Assembly (NCBI RefSeq): GCF_004119455.1
Contig: NZ_NRQT01000003.1
Location: forward strand, 434,001-498,000
Origin: Chryseobacterium sp. CH25
GTDB lineage: Bacteria > Bacteroidota > Bacteroidia > Flavobacteriales > Weeksellaceae
Length of the DNA: 64,000 nt
Direction: 5' to 3'
How positions within the stretch are numbered: the stretch's first letter is position 1; each line of letters opens with the position of its first letter. The notes below the pieces were generated by a model. The model was not told the origin of the DNA and ran no database searches. It worked only from the letters and a program-made list of their open reading frames with translations. The translations under genes were made by a program, and so were the position numbers. Below, in pieces: positions 42,706 through 50,199 of this stretch.

Positions 42706-45614
42706 ATACCATTATCCATAAAGGCATCAGAAAGCTTACAAGCTAAAGTCACATTAAAAGTTACTTCTCTGATATTTTGACCTCTATAAAGGAAATTGAA
42801 AGTTCCTTCAAGGTTTAATCCATCTTCAACCCAGGTTCTCTGATACGGGCTGTCAAATGAAATAATACCTCTTTCTCCACCTTTACCATTACTTACAATA
42901 AGTGCGCTGGGATAAACGAAAAAGCTTCTTGTTGCATGAAATTGCAATGACATTTTCTTGGCAACATAATCCGGCGTAATATTGATTTGCGTTCCTATAG
43001 CTCCAAAAGTACCACTGGTACCTGGTCTTCCTTGAATATTCTGATATACTTCAATTTCTTCTTTAGGAAGATCAGTAAGCTGTACTCCATATTTATCTGC
43101 CCAATATTGTAAAAGCTCTTTGGTTGCAACTTTCGCATTGGCCATATTATAAGGTTTATCTGCTTTTCTTGGATCTATAGGTGCTGTAAGTAACTGTCCT
43201 TTTGAAACAGCCAGAGACAAACGGTGCAGCTTTGCTGGCTCCGGAACCATAAACTCAAACATCGTACGTTTACCATAATTGTAGATTTGATTTTTCATCT
43301 TTTTATCTACCCATCTGTATACTCCCGTAATATGCTGAGGTCCACTATTTACATTATCAATTGTAGTGCCTGTAGGATTAATAATTCTCCCTCTGTTATC
43401 AAATTCATGAACATTGGTTTCTGTATATTCTTTGATAATTTTCTGAATCCTTTCTTCAGAGATTTTTGTAAGCACTTTTTCCATTGCCTTTTCAGTAATC
43501 TCCTGAGATTTCATCACGGCCTGTCTTGCGCTGTCATGTCTAGCAGTGTTATTGGCATAATCTGCTCCAATCTCAAATTTATTGGTGATCCCATCAAAGC
43601 TATACCTTGCATGGGCGTTGATATTCTGCTGTCTTTCCAATTCCCTTGCAACCTCAGTCTGCATATCTGTTCTTGAGGTTTTACCTGTATCGGATGTTTT
43701 TTCCATCTCCTGAGATGCACTTGTAGTATCAGTAACTTCGGAATAATCTCTGGAAACAGAAGATTTATGCCTTAGCTCGCTGGCCATTACGTTTTCAATA
43801 TTGGAAACCTCACCCGGCACATAGGCATGTACGCTCTGTACCACTTTAAGATAGTCTGCAACTCCTAATCTTTTGATTCCGAAATTTTTCCTTTTAGCAT
43901 TTCCACCTGTCAGATCTTCATTTCCGGCTCCATTAATTGTTCTTTTCAGAGTAAGCATTCCTGTCAAAAACTGATTGGCAGGTACATTTGACAATTCAAG
44001 ATAACCTTCTCTTCCATTTTCAAAATAAACATTAATCCTTATTTTTGAAATGAGGCTGTATCTACCTGTCATCATTGCCGGAAAGCTTACCATTCCGTTA
44101 ATAACATTGATATTATTGAATGATTCTTCATAGATTCCTGTATTTGATTCCAATGTTACTTTTGCATTGGCTACGTTCCATGAATTATCTTCTACTTCAA
44201 AGGCAAAATTTATAAATGTTCGGGAGCTGGTGAACATACTTCTGTAAGACTGTGCATATAAACTATAGGCCAAGTGTGTTCTTTGAAGAGAATTTATTAC
44301 GGGAACAAGAGCTCCCCCGATATTGGCATACTGTGCCTGTTCATTGGTTCCATTTTCAATGGCAGTCTGTTCTGTACTGGCAATTTGATTCTGAATATGG
44401 GAAACTACGTCACTATAGGACTGGAAACGGTCGTCAACTCTAAGAACCTGTTTTCCTACCTCCAATTCAGTTTCAGAAATGACTTTATAAGTACCATCCA
44501 TTGGAAACTCAGGAAGTCTGATTTCTCCAGCACTCTTATCCGAACATAATTCCATAAACAGATCAAAAGAATCCAGAGTCAGCTTTGCCTGAAGATCATA
44601 AACATTAAGACCATTTCCGCCTTCAAAATTAAATGGAGTCATTCCGGACTGTAATTCTTTTAAGCGGTTGTATAATCTCTGTAGCTCTTCTTCAGACCCT
44701 TTCTGTTCTTTTATAATCTCAATAGCACTGATCGTTTTTTCAATTTCAGTAAATTGCTCCTGATATCTTCTTTTATAATCTTCATATGCAGACTGATAAG
44801 CTTTGCTACTGGATGCATAGTTGTTTTCCTGTAATATTTTCAGTTCAGCATTCAGGGTTTCCATTTTTTGTTTTCTCAATAAAGATTGAGTGAGTTGCAG
44901 ATCTTTCTCTGCATTGGCTTTTATTCTCTCAATATCTTTGACTGGAAGACCAAGTGACTTTTGGCCAATTACCCCCTTGGAAGTTAACACAATTCCCGGA
45001 TTTGAAGCATCATCTTCTACAAATAAGACTCTCGGCATAACAAGCCTTCCGTCCAACGCATTATCCAAAGGTGTTTTGTCTCCATTGGCTTTAATGACAT
45101 CATTGTCTATATTCATATTTTGGGCAAATCCAAAGTGAAGAGCCTTCAGTACATGGCTGATTGCTTCTTTAACATAAAAGTCTTTCTGAGTAACTACCTG
45201 ATAGATAAGATTATTCCAAAGCAGCCCAAATACTTCAAGGCCTCTGGCATTCAGTTCTTTATTAACATCAATCAGTTCTTTATAGAAAAATTGCGTGGTT
45301 GTTAAACCAAAACTATCTAGTTTTTCTTTCTTGGCAATCTGTCTGCCGATAATAAGTAGCTGCCCAAACTCACCTGTTTCAATTTCTTTTTCTGTTTTAA
45401 AAGCCGACGGTGCAAATTCAGCAGCTACCATAGGAAGTACATCCGATTTTTTTACTCCGCTCAGTCTTGCTGTAATAGCAGTATCAAAAACTCCTTTTAC
45501 TCCTTGTGGTCTGTGGATAAATCCTAAGTTTCTTCTTTTTGTTTCTGTTAATTGTGGGTTTCTTAAGCTCACAAATCTAAATAATGTTTGTGACGCATTG
45601 TTATTAGTTGACAT
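42630..45614 (-). CDS. Very large uncharacterised protein, apparently frameshifted near its 3' end
   Basis: 994 residues, no signal peptide, mostly helical, with a coiled coil about 235-315 (KADLQLTQSLLRKQKMETL region), a beta region about 460-560, and a helical block with TGVYRWVDKKMKNQIYNYGKRTMFEFMVPEPA (about 770-800). The last ~25 residues (WRILMQLLPPMKLLIRNLLK) look like out-of-frame reading. I do not recognise a named family, though the RWVDK-KNQ-NYGKR-EFMVPEP block looks like a conserved signature. It is the first gene of an accessory unit with the phospholipase-like gene downstream. Confidence 0.72.
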   Translation of the reverse strand: MSTNNNASQTLFRFVSLRNPQLTETKRRNLGFIHRPQGVKGVFDTAITARLSGVKKSDVLPMVAAEFAPSAFKTEKEIETGEFGQLLIIGRQIAKKEKLDSFGLTTTQFFYKELIDVNKELNARGLEVFGLLWNNLIYQVVTQKDFYVKEAISHVLKALHFGFAQNMNIDNDVIKANGDKTPLDNALDGRLVMPRVLFVEDDASNPGIVLTSKGVIGQKSLGLPVKDIERIKANAEKDLQLTQSLLRKQKMETLNAELKILQENNYASSSKAYQSAYEDYKRRYQEQFTEIEKTISAIEIIKEQKGSEEELQRLYNRLKELQSGMTPFNFEGGNGLNVYDLQAKLTLDSFDLFMELCSDKSAGEIRLPEFPMDGTYKVISETELEVGKQVLRVDDRFQSYSDVVSHIQNQIASTEQTAIENGTNEQAQYANIGGALVPVINSLQRTHLAYSLYAQSYRSMFTSSRTFINFAFEVEDNSWNVANAKVTLESNTGIYEESFNNINVINGMVSFPAMMTGRYSLISKIRINVYFENGREGYLELSNVPANQFLTGMLTLKRTINGAGNEDLTGGNAKRKNFGIKRLGVADYLKVVQSVHAYVPGEVSNIENVMASELRHKSSVSRDYSEVTDTTSASQEMEKTSDTGKTSRTDMQTEVARELERQQNINAHARYSFDGITNKFEIGADYANNTARHDSARQAVMKSQEITEKAMEKVLTKISEERIQKIIKEYTETNVHEFDNRGRIINPTGTTIDNVNSGPQHITGVYRWVDKKMKNQIYNYGKRTMFEFMVPEPAKLHRLSLAVSKGQLLTAPIDPRKADKPYNMANAKVATKELLQYWADKYGVQLTDLPKEEIEVYQNIQGRPGTSGTFGAIGTQINITPDYVAKKMSLQFHATRSFFVYPSALIVSNGKGGERGIISFDSPYQRTWVEDGLNLEGTFNFLYRGQNIREVTFNVTLACKLSDAFMDNGIWRILMQLLPPMKLLIRNLLKIRQN

Positions 45615-45649
45615 TTTAATTTTGTGTTGGTTTTATAAAGGTTAAGATT

Positions 45650-45679
45650 TGAAGAGTCCTGTTTTAACAGAATACTTCA
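45650..45679. promoter_or_regulatory. 30-bp imperfect dyad upstream of the large gene
   Basis: TGAAGAGTCCTGTT (45650-45663), TT, AACAGAATACTTCA (45666-45679): 11 of 14 positions pair perfectly and 2 as wobble. It lies 36-65 bp before the ATG at 45614 on the minus strand, inside the leader of the transcript expected from the 45.77-kb promoter, so it may be an RNA hairpin or operator. Confidence 0.4.
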
Positions 45680-45768
45680 ATTGTAACTTTATTTTTTAAG
45701 GTGGTTTCAGATAAAAGATATCCACCAGGATTTTTTAATACTTAGGCCTTTTCTTTAATTTCCTGATG

Positions 45769-45807
45769 CAAATATCGAAGAAGTAAACGCCAAAACTCGT
45801 CGTATTA
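45769..45807 (-). promoter_or_regulatory. Promoter of the large gene, like the one at 36949-36987
   Basis: Minus strand TAATACGACGAGTTTTG (45791-45807), 14 bp, then GATATTTG (45769-45776). Element order and lengths equal those of 36949-36987. The -7 lacks the initial T. The leader would be about 150 bases. Confidence 0.4.
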
Positions 45808-45871
45808 AAATCATGTATAAAAGTTTTTCACCTATTATAAGGCACACAGAATTAATTTACTGAAAATCAAC

Positions 45872-45895
45872 AAACCACCTAAAATCCGGTGGTTT
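45872..45895 (-). terminator. Terminator-like hairpin after the 46-kb gene
   Basis: AAACCACC / GGTGGTTT perfect 8-bp stem (45872-45879 with 45888-45895), loop of eight. The T-run is modest on the minus strand and stronger on the plus strand; position fits the end of the minus-strand gene. Confidence 0.6.
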
Positions 45896-45911
45896 ATTTT
45901 AATTAATCGTA

Positions 45912-46880
45912 TTACAAATTATCACAATTGGCTACAAACAGAGGTTTGGGTAATTTTTTTACGGTAACCTGTGGTTGTGAAGTTCCCGTGATTCTGTCAA
46001 ACTTCATCAGCACATCATTATAATGGTAATCTTTACTTTTATAATCCAATTGCTTAGCTGGTACAGCAGAATTTACGTATACATTTCTTACTTTATTATA
46101 TTTATAGTAATTCAAATCTATTTTACCATTCATATCATCATTGGTGTTGTAGGCATTGTTTACTAATTTATAATCTGCAGCAAAGGCCATATCAAAAGCC
46201 TGATTCATAAATTCCAGTTCTTTTTCATCGGAAAACTCTTCTTTTACAGTTGTTTTTTTAATAATTTCTTCTGAACCTCTATTCGCATCCACCAATCCTT
46301 TTTTGGTAATTTTAAAAACAAAGTCATTGTGGTACAGGCTATCCTGCATATGTTGTACTATAAAATCGTTATAATCTCCTGTTGGAAAATTGTACATTAA
46401 CTTTGGAATATCTACCGTTTTCCAATTTTTTTCGTTCTGTTCTTCCAGCATGGTAACGGAAGACCATTTTTCTTTAAAAACATGAACATTAGGATAATCC
46501 AGGCAATTGGCATCATCATTAAAAAGGGTCTGCATCTTATTGGGAAATTCACCAACAACAATATTACTGTTTCCAATACCGTCTCCTAAAAAATTAATCC
46601 GCATCCCTGCTTTTATATCAGGATTTTTGCGGGCATACACGTAAAATTTATCTTCCGGGTTTTTAGGCTTCAGATAAAGAAGGTCTTTTTCAACATTCCA
46701 CGTTCCTTTTATCAGGGTTGCATAAGCCATGATAAGAAATGTTTTATTTTTATTGAGAACAAAAACGGCACCTTTTCCTTTATATACACCATCAATATTT
46801 TCTGTATTTTTTTGAGCTTGTGCAAGTACCATACAGAATACCATTAAAGGCAGAAGAATTCTCTTAAAATTTAATTTCAT
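45912..46880 (-). CDS. Exported protein of unknown function
   Basis: 322 residues from ATG 46880 (MKLNFKRILLPLMVFCMVLAQAQ), a clear signal peptide; the upstream 24 codons are open but not a plausible export signal. The mature protein starts IDGVYKGKGAVFVLNKNKTFLIMAYATLIKGTWN, a lipocalin-like strand pattern, followed by mixed alpha/beta. No family recognised. It is divergent from the Na+/H+ antiporter, sharing 150 bp that contain an FNR-like dyad, so it might be co-regulated. Confidence 0.72.
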   Translation of the reverse strand: MKLNFKRILLPLMVFCMVLAQAQKNTENIDGVYKGKGAVFVLNKNKTFLIMAYATLIKGTWNVEKDLLYLKPKNPEDKFYVYARKNPDIKAGMRINFLGDGIGNSNIVVGEFPNKMQTLFNDDANCLDYPNVHVFKEKWSSVTMLEEQNEKNWKTVDIPKLMYNFPTGDYNDFIVQHMQDSLYHNDFVFKITKKGLVDANRGSEEIIKKTTVKEEFSDEKELEFMNQAFDMAFAADYKLVNNAYNTNDDMNGKIDLNYYKYNKVRNVYVNSAVPAKQLDYKSKDYHYNDVLMKFDRITGTSQPQVTVKKLPKPLFVANCDNL

Positions 46881-46970
46881 CGTTAAATATTTTGATAAAT
46901 ATCGGGAAAAAACAGGAAAAAAGTTCACGGTTCTTTCCCTTTTGTATTTCATAAAGACTCTTATCGTTTT

Positions 46971-47014
46971 TTGACTCAGATCAAAGTTTTGCCTTTTTCA
47001 ACACCATAATTTTG
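46971..47014 (+). promoter_or_regulatory. FNR/CRP-like dyad and -7 element, promoter 1
   Basis: TTGACTCAGATCAA (46971-46984), one base from TTGAT-N4-ATCAA, then AGTTTT, and TAATTTTG (47007-47014). From box start to the G of the -7 element is 43 bp. Followed by CAGCAC. The centre of the dyad is about 42 bp before the expected start, the class II activator position. Confidence 0.65.
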
Positions 47015-47033
47015 CAGCACAATAAAGAAACAC

Positions 47034-48623
47034 ATGGCAGAACTTGAAAAAATTATTTGGATCTCTATTATTCTCATCGTTATTATTTCGGTAAAAGAAA
47101 GGCTTAAACTGGCTCTTCCCCTTTTACTATTATCAGCTGGTCTTATTTTGAGCCTTACAAGATTGGTTCCTTCTATAGATATGAGCCCGGAAATGATTTT
47201 TTATGTCGTTTTACCGCCAATTTTGTTTGATGCCGCCTGGAATACTTCCATTCCTGAATTTAAAAAAGAATTCTCCAAAATATCACTCCTTGCCGTAGGA
47301 TTAGTCTTTCTTACGACAACCATTATTGCCATCATTGCTCACAGCATTATTCCCGGTTTCTCATGGCCATTAGCTTTCATTTTAGGAGCAATTATCTCTC
47401 CACCGGATGCTGTAGCGGCGACCTGCATTACCAAGGGGCTTCCTTTGCCTAAAAAGCTGGTAACCATCCTTGAAGGGGAAAGTCTTCTGAATGATGCATC
47501 AGCCCTTATTGCCTATAAATGTGCATTAATTGCTATTATAAATGGGGCTTTTTCCTTCTGGAATGCCGGATTTCAATTCGTTACCATCAGTTTAGGTGGA
47601 ATTATCGTTGGCCTTGTGATAGGATATGTCTTTCTTAAGCTGCACAGATTTTTGAATGGAAACAGTAATGCAGAAACCTTTGTGATTATTCTGCTGCCAT
47701 TTGCTACTTATAGCATAGCTGAACATCTGGACTGTTCAGGAGTGCTGGCTGTTGTAGTTTTAGGAATGTATCTGTCCTGGAATTCTTTTTCTCTTTTCAG
47801 TGCTAACAGCAGAATACAGATGAGCCACTTCTGGGACGTTATTGTATTTGTTCTGAACGGCTTAGTCTTTCTGATTCTGGGAATGCAGCTTCCTCAGATT
47901 ATTGCAGATATTCCTCATACTGAACTGCTAATTTTAATGCTGTATGGCCTTCTCATTTTTGGTATTCTTATCATTGTAAGGCTATTTGTCATCTTTACAT
48001 TTCCCTTATTTTCAGCAGATAAAGCAAAAAAAGAAACAGGATTTTTTTCACAAGCCAAAAAGGAATATATTATTTTATCATGGTCCGGAATGCGGGGTGT
48101 TGTTTCATTAGCCGCGGCACTCGCAATGCCCTTGCAGGATGAAGACGGAGTTTTGATCGCTCAAAGAAGCACTATTCTATTCATCACATTTGTGGTGATC
48201 ATTCTCACTTTACTCATTCAAGGTTTTACCCTGCCTCATCTGATAAAGCTTATAAAACCTGCTGAAGAAGAGGAAAAGAGTGAAAAAGAACTGAATACTC
48301 TTTTAATTAATCAATCCCTTTCCTTTCTGGAAGATAAGAAAGAAGACCCTTTCATCAGTGAAGGTATTATTTCCGGGATGATTGAAAAATTAAAAAAAGA
48401 AGAAACAGAACTTTATCAAACTGAACCTACAGACCGCAAAGAATGGAGAAAAACTTATTTCAATATAGAACTTCAGCTTATTGAATTTCAAAGGAAGGAA
48501 CTGATTAAAAACTATTACAAAGGTGAATATTCACTTGAAGTGGTCCGCAAAAAAGAGTGGGAATTAGACTTTTGGGCCACTACCGTTTGTCATGAAATGG
48601 AAACATTAGAATATAAAAATTAG
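47034..48623 (+). CDS. CPA1-family Na+/H+ antiporter with cytoplasmic tail
   Basis: 529 residues: about twelve membrane helices, then a C-terminal cytoplasmic domain from ~410 to 529 rich in Lys/Glu helices. PPDAVAATCITKGLPLPKK and GESLLNDASALIAYK carry the transport-site pattern, with GMRGVVSLAAALAMP near helix 11. It expels Na+ (or K+) in exchange for H+. A second CPA1 gene lies at 25.6 kb but lacks this tail. The promoter holds an FNR-like dyad, so expression may respond to respiration or stress. Confidence 0.92.
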   Translation: MAELEKIIWISIILIVIISVKERLKLALPLLLLSAGLILSLTRLVPSIDMSPEMIFYVVLPPILFDAAWNTSIPEFKKEFSKISLLAVGLVFLTTTIIAIIAHSIIPGFSWPLAFILGAIISPPDAVAATCITKGLPLPKKLVTILEGESLLNDASALIAYKCALIAIINGAFSFWNAGFQFVTISLGGIIVGLVIGYVFLKLHRFLNGNSNAETFVIILLPFATYSIAEHLDCSGVLAVVVLGMYLSWNSFSLFSANSRIQMSHFWDVIVFVLNGLVFLILGMQLPQIIADIPHTELLILMLYGLLIFGILIIVRLFVIFTFPLFSADKAKKETGFFSQAKKEYIILSWSGMRGVVSLAAALAMPLQDEDGVLIAQRSTILFITFVVIILTLLIQGFTLPHLIKLIKPAEEEEKSEKELNTLLINQSLSFLEDKKEDPFISEGIISGMIEKLKKEETELYQTEPTDRKEWRKTYFNIELQLIEFQRKELIKNYYKGEYSLEVVRKKEWELDFWATTVCHEMETLEYKN

Positions 48624-48639
48624 GAGTGATCTTACTTTT

Positions 48640-48683
48640 TTAACCTAAGTCAAAGTTTTTCATTTCCCGTGTGTCCAACTTTG
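48640..48683 (+). promoter_or_regulatory. FNR/CRP-like dyad and -7 element, promoter 2
   Basis: TTAACCTAAGTCAA (48640-48653), then AGTTTTT and CAACTTTG (48676-48683), 43 bp from box start to -7 G, the same as promoters 1 and 3. The -7 is CAnnTTTG, a one-base deviation, consistent with activator dependence. Confidence 0.65.
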
Positions 48684-48709
48684 CATTGCCATATTAAAAT
48701 AACTGAACG

Positions 48710-48841
48710 ATGTACAGATTCCCACAGATTGCAGTATTTGCATTAAAATACGATTTTATGATCTTTTCTATAGAAAATATTATCAAATACCGTCAAATGC
48801 ATCCTTCCTATAACTTACTAAAAGAAAATATTTTACAATAA
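48710..48841 (+). CDS. Putative 43-residue small protein before the SIP gene
   Basis: ATG 48710 to TAA 48839-48841, 43 codons, beginning MYRFPQIAVFALKYDFMI and ending KYRQMHPSYNLLKENILQ. It starts about 25 bases after the -7 of promoter 2, so it would be the first frame of the SIP transcript, and ends 13 bp before the SIP ATG. No homologue recognised. The residue usage looks protein-like, but it could also be a non-coding leader. Confidence 0.4.
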   Translation: MYRFPQIAVFALKYDFMIFSIENIIKYRQMHPSYNLLKENILQ

Positions 48842-48853
48842 AATTCAATCACA

Positions 48854-49615
48854 ATGAACTCAACAGAAACAAAAAAAATACGTTCAGTGTTTCATGTGAA
48901 ACATAAAGAGTATATTACCCCCCATTTCATCAGGGTTATTTTCAATATTAATGACAATCAGGCAGAAATGCTCACTCATGTAAAATCTGGTTCAAATAAC
49001 AAGATATTTATCCCTACAGATGAAACAGATACACAAGAAATCGTAAGAACCTATACCAACCGAAAAATTGATCTTGAAAATAGAGAGCTAAGCATTGATT
49101 TCGTAGCACACGGAGACAATGGACCTGCATCAGCATGGGCATTACATGCTCAGGAAGGCGATTTTTTAGGCATAGGAATGAAAGAAAGCACAAGACCTTT
49201 AGTTCCTGAAGCCGATTCTTATCTGTTAGTAGGTGATGCCACTGCCCTACCCGTTATCTGTGCGATTGTTGAACAGCTGCCTGAAGGAGTAAACGTTAAA
49301 GTACTGATGGAAACATTCGGAAAAGACGATGAAATACTCTCCTGCTCTGCTGCCAATGTAGATATTGAATGGCTTTATAATCCAACACCGGAAAAAGGAA
49401 GTCAACTTGCAGAAGCTGCCAAACAGTTTAAATTTCCTGAAGATGAACAAAGAAAATATGTATATGTTGCTGCAGAATATTCTACGGTAAAAGAACTTCG
49501 TGATTATTTCAAAGCTGATCCCTCTCTTGATCCCCGTGCTCTGCATGCTGTATCTTATTGGAAGGCCGGTGAATCGGAAAATCAGGCTGGATTGCATAAA
49601 AAACAGTCATCATAG
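48854..49615 (+). CDS. Siderophore-interacting protein (SIP), FAD/NAD(P)H ferric reductase
   Basis: 253 residues: FAD-binding domain with the SIP motif RTYTNRK, then [26 protein letters not shown], and a C-terminal NAD(P)H domain with [22 protein letters not shown], followed by WLYNP and [20 protein letters not shown] enzymes reduce ferric siderophores in the cytoplasm to release iron. It has its own dyad-containing promoter, and a diverged relative lies at 54.2 kb. No siderophore transporter is adjacent. Confidence 0.92.
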   Translation: MNSTETKKIRSVFHVKHKEYITPHFIRVIFNINDNQAEMLTHVKSGSNNKIFIPTDETDTQEIVRTYTNRKIDLENRELSIDFVAHGDNGPASAWALHAQEGDFLGIGMKESTRPLVPEADSYLLVGDATALPVICAIVEQLPEGVNVKVLMETFGKDDEILSCSAANVDIEWLYNPTPEKGSQLAEAAKQFKFPEDEQRKYVYVAAEYSTVKELRDYFKADPSLDPRALHAVSYWKAGESENQAGLHKKQSS

Positions 49616-49624
49616 GATCGTTTT

Positions 49625-49668
49625 TTAACCCAGGTCAAAGTTTTTATTCCCCGGATAAAGGAATTTTG
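49625..49668 (+). promoter_or_regulatory. FNR/CRP-like dyad and -7 element, promoter 3
   Basis: TTAACCCAGGTCAA (49625-49638), then AGTTTTT and GAATTTTG (49661-49668), again 43 bp from box start to the -7 G. Followed by CAACAC, nearly as in promoter 1. Confidence 0.65.
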
Positions 49669-49690
49669 CAACACGATTTAAATATAAACT

Positions 49691-50128
49691 ATGAACATTC
49701 AATCTATTATCATTGCCCTGGATGAAAGTATCTTTTCTCCACGAATTGCTTCCCGGGGCTTTGAACTGGCCGTCTTTTTTAATGCTACAGTAAAGCTCCT
49801 GTTCGTAAGAAATAATACCGCCATTCTCAATGCCTCACTAGCCAATACTTCTATCGAAGATGATGACTCTATGGAAAAGCAAATGGCTAGAATTAAACAA
49901 GTTACCGAAAAATTTAGTTTGGTAGAACATTCAACCACCATCCTTAATGGTGATCCGCAGGAACAGATCATTCAATTTATGGCTGACAACAGCGCAGACC
50001 TATTAATTGTAGGTACCCATGGAAGAACCGGATTAGATCACCTCATCAGTGGCAGTACCGCAGAGTATATCATCCGTCACTCTACTACTCCAGTATTGGT
50101 TCTTCCTTACAATCACGAAACACACTAA
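49691..50128 (+). CDS. Universal stress protein, UspA family
   Basis: 145 residues, single Usp domain. The ATP-binding motif G-2x-G-9x-G(S/T) is present as GTHGRTGLDHLISGSTAEYI, with the strand VLVLPYN at the end and IIALDESIFSPR at the start, so it is the ATP-binding class. Usp proteins act in stress survival and are often FNR-controlled in other bacteria. It has its own dyad promoter and precedes the efflux operon by 71 bp. Confidence 0.92.
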   Translation: MNIQSIIIALDESIFSPRIASRGFELAVFFNATVKLLFVRNNTAILNASLANTSIEDDDSMEKQMARIKQVTEKFSLVEHSTTILNGDPQEQIIQFMADNSADLLIVGTHGRTGLDHLISGSTAEYIIRHSTTPVLVLPYNHETH

Positions 50129-50160
50129 ATCTTATTTATCATAACTAACCTCTTAAAGCA

Positions 50161-50185
50161 AGCTCAACGCCTGCCTGGCGGAGCT
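50161..50185 (+). promoter_or_regulatory. GC-rich hairpin before tolC
   Basis: AGCTC-AA-CGCC / GGCG-GAGCT (50161-50171 with 50177-50185), loop TGCCT. It lies 14 bp before ATG 50200 and is far richer in G+C than its surroundings. No T-run, so not a terminator. It may affect translation start or be a remnant repeat. Confidence 0.4.
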
Positions 50186-50199
50186 ATGTCTTACAACAA

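Noticed and set aside
42700..42730. Programmed -1 frameshift in the large accessory gene
   Set aside because: No X-XXY-YYZ heptamer is present in the AATGGTATTTGG context, so a mutation or error explains the split better.
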